Below, one piece after another: positions 44,101 through 56,100 of a DNA stretch of 64,000 nucleotides. Numbering within the stretch: position 1 is the first letter of the stretch; every line of letters begins with the position of its first letter. The position numbers and the translations under genes are program-made. Location: the NCBI GenBank assembly GCA_919901855.1, contig CAKKQC010000040.1, positions 62,001 to 126,000 on the forward strand, written 5' to 3'. This DNA comes from a bacterium. Lineage in GTDB: Bacteria; Oederibacteriota; CAKKQC01. The notes below the pieces were generated by a model. It saw only the letters and a list, made by a program, of their open reading frames with translations. It searched no databases and was not told the DNA's origin.

Positions 44101-47100
44101 CGGTCGTCCCGGCCATCGTCCTGCGCGCCGCCCTCGCCGCGACGCCGTCCGGGGTCTCCGTGGGCGAATGGTTCACGGTCGTGCTCAGCCTGACCAACAT
44201 GGGAGCCTCCGCCGTGAACGGCGTCCTCCCGGTGCTTGGGTTCACCGCGGGGGCGGGCCTCGCCGTCGTGCAAGCGGGTCCCGTGCCGCCCGGGCCGGTG
44301 TCGCTGGCGCCCGGGGCGTCGCTGTCGTTCGTATGGACGTTGAGCGCGTCCGGAGTCGGCGTGGCCGGGTTCACGGCCACGGGAACCGGGACCGACTCCG
44401 TGGTGGGACTGCCGGTGGCGGCGAACGCGGGATGCCAGGCGGTGCTGTCGGGCGCCAGCGGATGGTCGCCGACCGGGTTGTGGCACGAGGTCGCCGATGC
44501 GTCTACCCGGCCGGGACGGATGTTTACCAGCGGGTCCCCGAACTCGTGGTGGTACGGATGGGACATGACCGGGACCTACAACACGGGAAGCACGAACAGC
44601 GGGGCGATCGTCCAGACGATCGGGCCCGTAATGCCGGGCGACGTTCTGTCATTCTGGAGCTGGGAAGAGACCGAGGGAGGACTCTTCTACGACACCCGGA
44701 TCGTCTCGGTTTCGACCGACGGCGGCTTCATCTGGACCGAGCTCCTCCAGCTCGACGTCCCCCAGAACGAGTGGCATCGCGTGAGCGTTCCGCTCGGCGC
44801 GTACGCGGGCCAGACGATAATGCTGAAACTCGAGTTCGACACGGTGGACGGGTCGGTGAACGACTTCGCCGGCTGGTACGTGGACGATGCGACCGTGGGG
44901 CCGGCCGCCGTGCTGGAGCCGTCCATCTCCGCGCCGGTCTCGACCACGGTGGGGCGCTGGGTGCAGGTTGTCCTCACCATCACGAACACGGGCAGTGTCG
45001 CCGCGACCGGGGTCGTGCCGGGGCTCTTCACGAGCGGCGCTCCGATGGCGATGATGGCCGGGCCGGTGCCGGCGGGGCCGGTGACCGTCGGCGCGGGGAC
45101 GTCCCGGTCGTTCACGTGGACGCTCAGCGCCTCGGGTTCGGGGTTCGTATGGCTCACGGCGACGGCGACCGGGTTCGACGGGATCACGGGGGATCTCCTC
45201 CAGATCGAGGTGAACACCACGCTCAACGTCTCGACTCCCGCTGCGCTCGCCGGAGTCCTGACGATGTCCCCGGCGGCGGTCGCACCCGGGGAGTGGTTCC
45301 AGGTCCGGTTCCAGGTGAACAACACCGGCGGCGTAGCCGCCGACGGGGTCTTCCCCGCGCTCCAGATCAACGCCGGCGGCGGTCTAGTGGCCCCGATCGG
45401 CGGCCCCGTGCCCGGCGTGCCGGTCCCGTTGTGCGCGTTCTGCAGTCAGACGTTCGTGTGGACGTTCAGCGCGTCCGGAACCGGGCTGGTGTCCTTCACG
45501 GCGACTGCGTCGGGCGCGGAGTCGGGGTCGGGCGTTCCGGTCTCGAGCCCGGGCTACACGGCCACGGAAGCCGTCTCCGGCCTGCGGACGGCCGTATCGG
45601 TCACCCCCGCCCCGCCCCCGATCGGGGCCTGGATCCAGATCGTGCTCGCAGCGACGAACACGGGGGCCTCGACCGTCGCGGGTATCGTGCCCCAGCTCCA
45701 GCTCGACGCGGGAGCCTCCCTGGTCGTGTTCCAGTCGGGCCCTTCTCCGGCGGGCCCGGTGACGCTCGGGCCGGGCGCGTCCCAGTTCTTCACCTGGACC
45801 TACAGCGTGTCCGGCGGAGGGACGCTGGCGCTGACCGCTACGGCGGCGGGCACCGACCTGGACACCGGGTTGCCGGTCCGGAAGGCCGCGTCGCTCTCGA
45901 TGTTGGTCGGGGTGACGGGAGGCTGGGCTCCGGCCGGCCTCTGGCACACGGTGACGGACGGGGCCACGCCCGCGGGCCGCACGTTCTCGAGCGGGAGCCC
46001 GACCTCCTGGTGGTACGGGGTGGCCGGGACCACGACGTACGAAACGCCCGGAATGCCCAACAAGGGCGCGCTCACGGGCGTGATCGGTCCCGTCGCGGCC
46101 GGCGACATGCTCACGTTCTGGAGCTGGGAGGAGGTCGAGGGGAGCGGGGCCAGCACGATCTACGATACCCGCAAGGTCTGGATCTCGGCGAACGGGGGTG
46201 CGGGCTGGACCCAGGTCCAGCAGTTGCTCACTCCGATCAGGATCTGGCGCCGGGTGGAGGTGCCGCTGGCGCCGTGGATCGGCCAGACGATCTGGGCGAA
46301 GCTCGAGTTCGACACCGGCGACTCGACCGCGAACGCCTATCGCGGATGGTTTGCGGACAACCTGCGCGTCGGCCCGGCGGCGTCGCTGCGGGCCGCGCTT
46401 TCGACTGTGCCGGCGCTGACCGTGCCCGGCCAGTGGGTCCAGGTCGTGCTGACCGTGACCAACTCGGGGACTTCGAGCGCCAGCGGGGTGATGCCCGCGA
46501 TCCAGGTGACGTCGGGCGGGGCGCTGATCAATCCCGTGGGCGGCCCGGTGCCCGCGGGCCCGGTCGTCATCGGCCCCGGGGCGGCCCAGGCCTTCACGTG
46601 GACCTTCAGCGCCTCGGGGGCCGGCACCGCCTGGTTTTCGGCGACGGCGACCGGGACGGATCCGGTCACTTCGGAGACGATCCAGGCGTCGGGCACGCGG
46701 TCCCTCGCGATCACGTCCAAGGCCGCCTTCGCGTGCGCGCTTTCCATCGTGCCGGCGCCTCCGTCGGTGGGCGGGACATTCCAGGTGCGGTTGACCGTGA
46801 CCAATACCGGCGGCATGAGCGCGACGGACACGACGCCCCTGCTGGCGATCAACGCGGGGGCGGTCCTCGTGTCGCTCGTCTCCGGCCCCGTGCCGTCGTT
46901 CCCCGTCTCGATCCCGGGCTTCGGCACCCAGGTCTTCACCTGGACGCTCAGCTCCACCGGGGCGGGGGCGGTCTCGTTCACCTCGACCGTGACGGGGACG
47001 GACTCGGGCGGCGGGGGCGCTATCATGTGCGTCTCGTCGGCCGCGACGATCGCGACGCCGCTCAAGGCCGCCATCGCCGCGATCCCGGCGTCCGTCCCCG

Positions 47101-50100
47101 GGGAGACGGGATTCGCGCTCGTGCTCTCGGTCACGAACATGGGAAACGCGAACGTCACCGGGATCACGGCCACGGTGTGGGCGAGCACGGGACCGTGGCA
47201 GACGCTCCTGGGCGGGCCGGTTCCCGCCGGGCCCGTCACGCTCGCGCCCGGCGCCTGGCAGGCGTTCACGTGGTCGTTCAGCGGGACCGGGTGCGGGTAC
47301 CCGGTCCTGACCGCGACCGTGACCGGGACGGACTCCGGCTCCAAGTCGCCGGTCTCGGTCGGGGCCACGCGGTCCCTGAGTGTTTACGGGGATCCCTGGG
47401 ACCCCCTGGACAACACGGGCGCGGCGGGGACCCTCCTCGCGCCCGCGACGACGACGCAGACGCACGGACCCCACGAGGTCTGCACCAGCGACACCTACGA
47501 CTGGTTCCGGATCCCGATGACCGCCGGGAACCTCTACCATTTCGACACGGTCGGCGGGGCCGGGGACAACGTCGGGGAGTTGTACAGCGACTCGACCGGT
47601 GTCTTCCTCGTGGCGTCGGACGATCAGAGCGGCGGCGGGAACCAGTTCAGCTTCGAGTACCAGCCGGCTGTCACCGCGACCTACTACCTCCGGGTCCGCG
47701 CCCGGTCATTCGGGGCCTCGTGCTCCGGGCTCCTGACCTACTGGTACGCGCCGCCGCCGCCGCCGCCGGTCGTAACGGCGGCCGCCGAGCCGCACGCGGT
47801 CCGGCTCTCATGGACGCTGGAGAGCACGAACGCCATCAGCGGCCGGCCGATCAGCCGGTACGAGGTCTGGCGCGCGACCTCGGCGGGAGGGCCGTACACG
47901 GCCTCGCGAAAGGTCTTCGCCCCGGTCCCGGGGGGGTTCGCGCCGGGATCGGCGACGCTGGCGGTCGACGGCGCCGCGAGCCCGGTCTACGATTGGACCT
48001 ACTGGTACCGGATCGAGGCCGTGGACAACGCGGGCGTCCGTGGCGCGACGACGGTGTCGGTGAAGCCGGCGTGGTCGGGCTGGCACCGGTTCCGGGGCGA
48101 CTCGTTCAACGCCGGGTACACGTCGGCGCGGATTCCCGACCGGCTGGTGCAGGTCTGGAGGACCCCGATCGGGGCCAACGCGTACCGCGGCCAAGTCCAG
48201 CACAAGGGGAAGGTATACACCTCCGACGAGGCGGGGATCGTCGCCGAGTTCGACGCGCTGACGGGCGCCGTCGGGCCGTCCCTGGCCACGAAGAGCGGCG
48301 GCGTGACCATGACCATGCCGCTGATCGATCCCGACGACACGCTCTGGCTGGCGACGTGCACGGCCGTGAAGGAGACCTCCCTCTACAACGTGACCACGCC
48401 CGCTTTGGCCGCCCGGTACAACTTCCCGATGAGCGTCGCGGGGAAGGGCTACGAGAACGTCCGGCTGAACATCGCGGTCATGCAGCACGGGGACATCTTC
48501 GTCGGAAACGACTACGGCGACCTGAGCAGCGTCTTTCCCCACCCGGTGTCCCCCGCGCAGGCCTGGCTCTACCAGGAGTCGACGACGGCCTCCTACAGCG
48601 GCGGGGGGGTCGTGATCCCCAACGGGAACGTCGCGTTCCTGGCCAGCCGGACGTGGGGGAACCTGATCGCGCTGACCAGGACCGGGTCGGTGGCCTGGTC
48701 GATCACGATCGCGGGGACGCCGGCCAACGGGCGGTACGTCTCGCCGCTCGCGCTCGGGCCGGACAGCCGCCTCTACGCGGCGACGACGACCCTGACGGTC
48801 GTGCGCCAGGACGGGGTCCCGGCGGGCAGCGTCGCCCTGCCCCTCCCCGCGACCGGGATCGCGATCGCGCCGAACGGCACGATCGCGGTGTCCATGTCGC
48901 TCACCGGCAGCTCCGCCCTCGTGCGGTGCCTGAACGCCAACCTGACCACGCGGTGGACGGCGACCGTGGACGGGGGGGCGGCGACCGAGATCGCGCCTCC
49001 CGTGATCACGGGGGGAAGCTCCGTGCTCGTGGTTTACAAGGACGGGGTGGCGGAGGATGGGCTGTGTCTCCTGAGCCTCGCTGACGGACACGAATTGTGG
49101 AACTGGCATGCGGGGATGGCGACGAAGGCGGCGACCGCGCTCGTCTCGCCGGCGGTCACTCCAGACGGCTGGGTGTACGCGGGTTGGAACAACGCGGTGT
49201 ACGGTTTCCAGTCGCCGCCGGTCCTGACCGTGCGCAAGCGCGTGGACCGGACGGTCGTGTCGGGGGGCGAGGTGCTCTCGTACACGCTCTCGTGGAGCAA
49301 CTCGGGGCTGGTCACGGCCTTCGGGATGACGTTCACGGACACGATGCCCAACGGCACGGCATGGCGGGCTGGCGGGGTGCGGTTCTGGGCCCAGGCCGAC
49401 GCGGCCGGGGCTCCCGCGCTCAGTGCCTCCGCCTGGGGAGCCTCGGCGGCGGGTCCCTGGACGACGGGAGAGCCGGCCGACGGCGCCGGGGTCCCTGCGG
49501 TCCTACGCTGGGTCGTGAACCGGGTGGCGCCGGGCGCGTCCGGGTTCCTGAGGTTCACCGTGGCGGTCTCGGCGACGCTGGCTGACGGTGACACGATCGT
49601 GAACCGGGCGTCGGCCACGGTCATGACCGATCCGTACGTGACGCTCTCCGACACGGCCTCGACGGCGGTGCGCAAGCCCGTCATCGCGATGTCTCTCAAC
49701 GCATCGGCCGCGACCGTGTACGCGGGGTATCCCGTTCCCACCTTCACGTTGAGCTTCAGCAACGCGGGTTCCGGCACGGCGACGGCGCTCGCGCTGCACG
49801 TGAGCGGGTTCCAGGAAAGTGAGTACGTGCCAGGCGGCGTGGTGACGAAGCTTCCCGCGGGCGTCCTCGCGTACATGTCCTGGACCACGACGGGTCTCTC
49901 GACCACCTCCTGGCTTGCGGGGGAGCCGGGCGTGAACACGGCGGACCCGTTGTACCTGCGATGGGTCGTGGACCAGCTCGGACCGGGCCGGTCCGGCTCG
50001 ATCACCTTCCGGGTCGACATGGCCGCGGCGGTCCCGTGCGCGACGGTGATGACGTTGAGCGTCGCGGGCGCGAGCTGGTTCAGCGAGGCCCTGCCCATGA

Positions 50101-53100
50101 CCCTGTCGTTCTCGCGGACGGCCGCGGTCTTCCGCGTGTGCCCGCCGGGGTGCGTGACCGCCACGGCATGGGAGGCGGGCGGCGCCGTCGCGGTTTCCTG
50201 GGGCCCCGCGGCCGCCGGGACCTTCCCGGTGTCGCGCTACGCGGTATGGCGGGCGACGTGCGGCGCGTGCGGTTTCGTCACGCTCGCTACGCTCTGGAGC
50301 GACACGGCGACGTCGTTCCGGGACGCGGGGGTCACGGCGGGGCGGACGCTCCGGTACGAGGTCGCGGCCGCCGACACGAACGGCGTGTACGGATGCGCGG
50401 GGCCTCCCTACCCGGCCGTGACGGTGCCGTACCCGCCGGTCCTGTCGGCCTGGTTCGGACCCCTGCCGGGGACGGTGTCCATCGGGCAGCAGTTCCTCTT
50501 GACGCTATCGGTCAGCAACTCAGGCGCGGGGCCCGCGACGACGGTGGCTCCGTCGCCCCCGGCGTCCTGGGGCACCGGAACCGCGCCCGCCGGCGGGCCG
50601 GCCCCCGCCGGGCTGGCCGTTCTCGCGCCCGGCGATACCGCCGTGTTCACGTGGACGGCGACGGGCGGCGCGCCCGGGACGGTGTCCTGGACGGCGACCG
50701 CGACGGCGTTCGGCGGCTACTCATCCCCGCTCGCCGCGAGCGGCGTCGTGGTGGTGCAGGGGGCGGCGGCTTTGGCGGTCGAGGCGCACCGAATGACCGC
50801 CTTCGCGTGCCCGGGGACGCCCGTGCTCGTCACGCTGACCGTGACCAACACCGGGACGGCGGACGCGACGGGGGTCACGGCGTCGCCCTTCCTCGCCTCC
50901 GGTCCCGGGGGCCTCGTGCCCGCGGGGGGCCCGTGGCCGGCGATGCCGGTGACGCTGGCGGGCGGGGAATCCGCCACTTTCACCTGGACTTTCACGGGCG
51001 GGTCCGGCGGGACGGTCGTCCTCACGACCACCGTGTTCGCGGCGGACTTGAACTCGGGGGCCGCGCTGGCGGCCGGCCCCGCGACTACGGAGCCGGTCGG
51101 CGTGGTGGCGGCGTCGTTCGCCGTCTCCCAGACTCAGGCGCCGGCGTCGCCGGTTTCCGGCGGGCCGGTCGCGTGGAGGATCGTCGTCGCCAACACGGGT
51201 TCGGCGACGATCACGTCGCTCACGGTGGCCGACACGGTTTCCCCGGTTGTGACCGGGGTCGCGCGGGACGCCCCCGCGGGATTCGTTCCGCTCGCGCCGG
51301 CGTCGACAGGAAGCGGATCGTGGTACGCGTGGACCGGGGCGGCCGTGAGCCTCGCCCCCGGCGCGGCCTTCACCTTCACGATCACGGGAACCGTGGGTGT
51401 CGTCTGCGCGTCCACGTCCGTCAGCAACACGGCGTGGGCGGCGGCCGGATCGCTGTGCGGGGAGGCGGAGGCGCGATCGGGCGTGGCGGGGTTCTCGATC
51501 GCCCAGCCGGTTCTGAGCGTCGCCGCGGCGCTGCAACAGACCCCGGTGTCCCCGGGTGTCGGATCCCCGGTCACGTACCGCCTGGTCGTCACGAACACGG
51601 GGGCGGCCACGGTGACGGACCTGGTCGTGGCCGACACGGTGGCGCCGTCGGTCACGGGGGTCTCCCGCGACGCGCCGGCGCCGTTCGCGGTCCTTCCGCC
51701 CGCCCAGACGGCGTCCGGCACCTGGTACGCCTGGTCCGGATCGGGTCTCTCGCTCGCCCCGGGGGCCGCGTTCACTTTCACGATCACCGGCGTCGTGGGC
51801 GACGTATGCGTCCAGACGGTCGTGAGCGACACCGCGTTCGTGAGCGCGCGGTCGGGGTGCGGGGTGGCCGAGACCTCGTCCAACAGCCCTGGCTTCGTCT
51901 TCGGGGCGCCCGTCTTCACGATCTCCCTGGCGCAGACCCAGGCGCCGGCGACCGGGAGCGTCGGCGCGAGCGTCTCCTGGCGCCTGGTCGTCGACAACAC
52001 GGGGGGGGCGGTGATCACCCGGCTCAGGATCGTGGACACGCTCCCGGCATTCGTGACCGGGGTCTCGGCGGATACCCCCGGCGGGTTCGCGATGTCGGTC
52101 GCGCCGTCCCCCGCCGGGTCCGTCTACGCGTGGGAGAACGGGAGCCTGAGCCTCACTCCGGGGACGGTGATGACGGTCACGATCACGGGAGCCGTGGGGC
52201 CGGTCTGCGGGCCGGTCGTCGCGGGTTCCACCCCGTGGGGCGAGGCCTGGACGGGATGCGCCGCCGCCTACGCCGCGGCCCCGGGTGTCCCGTCGTTCCT
52301 GGCGGTGGCTCCGCACATTGCCGCGGTCTCGGTCGCGCAGACGCAGACCCCCGCCTCGCCCTCTGCGGGGGGAACGGTCACGTACCGCATCGTCGTCGTC
52401 AACCTGGGCACGGCGACCCTGACGGGGCTCTCCGTCGTCGACACGCTGCCCGGCGTGATCACGGGAGCCGTCCTCGACGGCCCATCGGGGTTCACGGCCC
52501 TGCCGGTCGCCGGCACTCCGGCAGGCACGCTGTACTCGTGGTCGGATTCGGGCGGGCTGGTCGCCGTTCCCGGCGCGGCGTTCACTTTCACGATCACGGG
52601 CGTCGTGGGTACGGTTTGCGCATCCACGGCGGTGTCGTCGACCGCCTGGGCGGTCGGCACGGCCGCGTGCGGTCCGGTCGGGGCGTCCTCCGGCGTCACG
52701 GGCTTCACGGTCATTCCGCCCGTCTTCACATTCGGCGTCCTCCACGATCAGCAGACGGCGGGGACGACGGGCGCGCCTCTGCTCTACCGGATCATCGTGA
52801 CGAACACGGGATGGGCGACGATCTCCGCGCTCGCGGTCGTCGACACGCTCTCACCGGTTGTGACGGCGGTCGCGACGGGACAACCCCCGGGTTTCGGCGT
52901 CCCCGCCGTCGCATCCGTGGCCGGAGGAACCCGGTACGCATGGAGCGGCGCGGCCAGCCTCGTTCCCGGCGCCTCGTTCACGTTCACGGTGACCGGCGTC
53001 GTAGGCGGCGTGTGCGTCTCCACCCGGGTGTCGGGCACCGCCTGGGTGGAGGCCGCTACGGCGTGCGGAAGCGCGATACAGCAGGCGACTTCTTCCGGAT

Positions 53101-56100
53101 TCACGGTCGCGCCTCCCGCCTCCGGGCTCGCGGCCGCCGGCTCCGGCCCGGCGTCGGCGTCCGTCGGCCAGTCGTTCCTGGTGACGCTCACGGTGACCAA
53201 CACCGGAGCGGCTCCGGTGACCGGGCTGGTCGCGGCCGGCTGGGATTCCGGGGGCGGCGCGGCGTCCCTGTCCGGCGGCCCCTGGCCCGCGGGGCCGGCG
53301 TCGCTGGCGCCGGGGTCCGGCATCGTCTTCACGTGGACCGCCACGGCGGCGTCCGGCGGCACGGCGGCGTTCACGCTCTCCGCCTCGGGTGCCGCGTGCG
53401 GGGCCCCGTCGCTCTCCGCGGCCTCCGGGGTGACGGTCGCGATCGAGGCCGGGGCCGCGCTCGTGGCGGCGCTCGCGGCGGGCCCGTCCCCGGTCTGCGT
53501 CGGGAGCCCGATCACGGTCGCCATGACGGTGACGAACACGGGGGAGGCGGCGGCGTCGGGGGTGACCCCCGCGGCGCCGCGGGTGACGGGCGCGGGTTCG
53601 GCGGTGCCCGTCTCGGGGCCGGTCCCGGGAACTCCGCAGTCGCTCGCGGGCGGGGCGGCGGTGACCTTTGTGTGGGTCTACACGGCGGCGGGGGCGGGCG
53701 AGGCGGTCTTCTCGTCCACGGCGTCCGGGACCGACGCGAACTCGGGTGCGGCGGTCCCGACGGGTGTCGCCGCGTCTGCTCCCGCCTGGGTGAGCGGAAC
53801 GGCCGTGCCCCTGACCGTGGACATCTCCAGGAGCCCGGCGTCCCCGGTCGCGGCGGGACCGGTTTCCTGGACTATCCGGGTCACGAACGCGGGCGCCGAG
53901 ACCGTGACCGACCTCCTCGTAGTCGACAGCCTGCCCGGCGAGGTCGCCCTGGTCGCGGAGTCGAACACCGGCGGCCTCATTTGGAACGGCGCCGCGGCCG
54001 GGGTGGTGGCGTGGCAGGGGGCGATAGCGATGGCTCCCGGCGCGACGGTGACGGTCACGATCGACGGGACCGCGGACGCGTGTTTCACCGGAATCGTCGT
54101 AAGCGGCGCGTGGGCGAGGGGTGTCTCGGCTTGCGGGGCGGGCGAGGCGGCGTCGGTCATCGACGCCTTCCCGCTCACGGCGCTCTCGCCCGCCGTCCTC
54201 GTGCAGGCCGGTCACTCCCCGGCCCAGCCGGATCCGGGTGGAGCGGTCACGTACACGCTCGTGGTGACGAACGCGAGCCCGAGCGCGACCCTGACCAGCC
54301 TCCTCGTGACGGACACCCTTCCGCCCGCGTTCGCGTTCGTGGCGCAGTCCGACAACGCCGGGCTGATCTGGAACGGCGCCACGACCGGAGCCGTCGCGTG
54401 GGAAGGCCCCGTGTCCCTCCCGCCGGGCGGAAGCGCCACGATCACGATCGACGGCGTCGTTTCCGCCTGCTTGACCGGGCAAGTCGACAACACGGGCTGG
54501 GCCGCGGTCGGGAGCCCATGCGGCGTCGGGCAGGCCGCCAGCGCGATCGACCGGTTCGACCTGACGGCGCTGACGACTTCGATCGCGTTCTCGCTGGGCC
54601 GGACGCCCGCCTCGCCGGGCCCGGGCGATGTCGTGACGTATTCGCTGGTGATCGGGAACACGGGGACGGCGACCCTGACCGCCGTGACCGTGACGGAGAC
54701 GCTGCCCGCGGACATCCTCTTCACCGCGCAGGCGTCCCCGCCGGGGCTCGTCTGGAATGCCGCCACCACGGGAGTGTTGGCCTGGGCCGGCTCCGTGGGG
54801 CTCGCGCCGGGCGACATGCTGACGGTGACGGTGACGGGAGTCGCGGCCTGTGCCGCCGGTCCGGTCGGCGCGGAAGCGTGGGGGCAGGCGGCGGCCTCGT
54901 GCGGAGCGGCCGAAGCGTCGGCCGCGGACTCTTTCGTCCTCGGGGCGCCCGGCACGCTGGCGGCCGCCGCGGCGTCCCCCGCGGAGGTTTCGACGGGGCA
55001 GGCCTTCCTCGTCACGCTTACGGTGACCAACACGGGGGGCACGCCGATCACCGCGCTCGTGCCGGATGTGGCGGTCGGCCCGGGCGCCGGGCTCGTGACC
55101 GTCCCGGTGGCGCCGGTCCCGGCGACCGTGGCGACCCTTGCGCCGGGGGCGTCGGTGACGTTTGCCTGGACCTTCACCGCGACGGGCGCCGGAGCGGTCG
55201 GGCTCTCGGCGACCGCCACCGGGGCGGTGTGCGGGTCGGCGACTATACAGGCGGCGGCGGGCGCGGCGCTGACCGTGGAGACGGCGGCCTCCCTCTCCGC
55301 AGCCGTGGCCGCGTTCCCGTCCCCGGTCTGCGCCGGCTCGCCGTTCCTGGTGACGGTGACCGTCACGAACACGGGCGGAGCGGACGCGACCGGGGTCGCC
55401 GCGGCCGCGCCATCGGTTTCCGGCGCGGGGTCGGCGGCGCCGGCGGCGGGGCCCTCTCCGGCGATGCCGGTCACGCTCGCGGGCGGGGCGGCTCTGACCT
55501 TCACCTGGTCCTTCACCGCGGGCGCGGGGGGGGACATCGTCCTGACCGCGACGGCGACCGGTTTCGACGCCAACAGCGGCGCGGGGCGGTCGAGCGGCCC
55601 GGCGGTCCCGGCGGCGCTCATCGTCGGCAGCGTCCCGGTTCTGTCGGTGTCGAAGACGCAGACGCCGGCGGCGCCGGTGGCGGGCGGGCCCGTGAACTAC
55701 ACGATCGTCGTCACCAACACGGGGGCGGCGACGGTGACGTCCGTGACCGTGGCCGACACGGTGTCGCCGGTGGTGACGGGGGTCGTGGCGACGACGCCGG
55801 CGGGGTTCACGCTCCAGCCGGTCGGGCAGGGAACCGGGGGCACGGTCTACGGCTGGGTGAGCACGGGCCCGCTGTTGCCGGGGGCGTCGGCGACGTTCCA
55901 GCTCGACGGCACCGTTGGGGCGATCTGCTCGCCGGTGGCGGTGGGAAACACGGCGTTCGTGGAGGCGCAGACGTCGTGCGGGATCACGAGCCTGCGGTCA
56001 AATGGGACAGGGTTCACACTGGCGCCGCCGGGGACGGGGATGACGGTGGTGACCACGCAGACCCTGCCCGGCCCGGGCATCGGGACCGCGTTCGGGTACA

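Noticed and set aside
42821-49084. A 2,087-codon open frame in another phase of the giant gene, and a similar one at 49961-56251
   Set aside because: Composition is dominated by Arg, Gly and Pro as expected from the shifted reading of GC-rich codons; no domains, and the main frame has coherent domains throughout.
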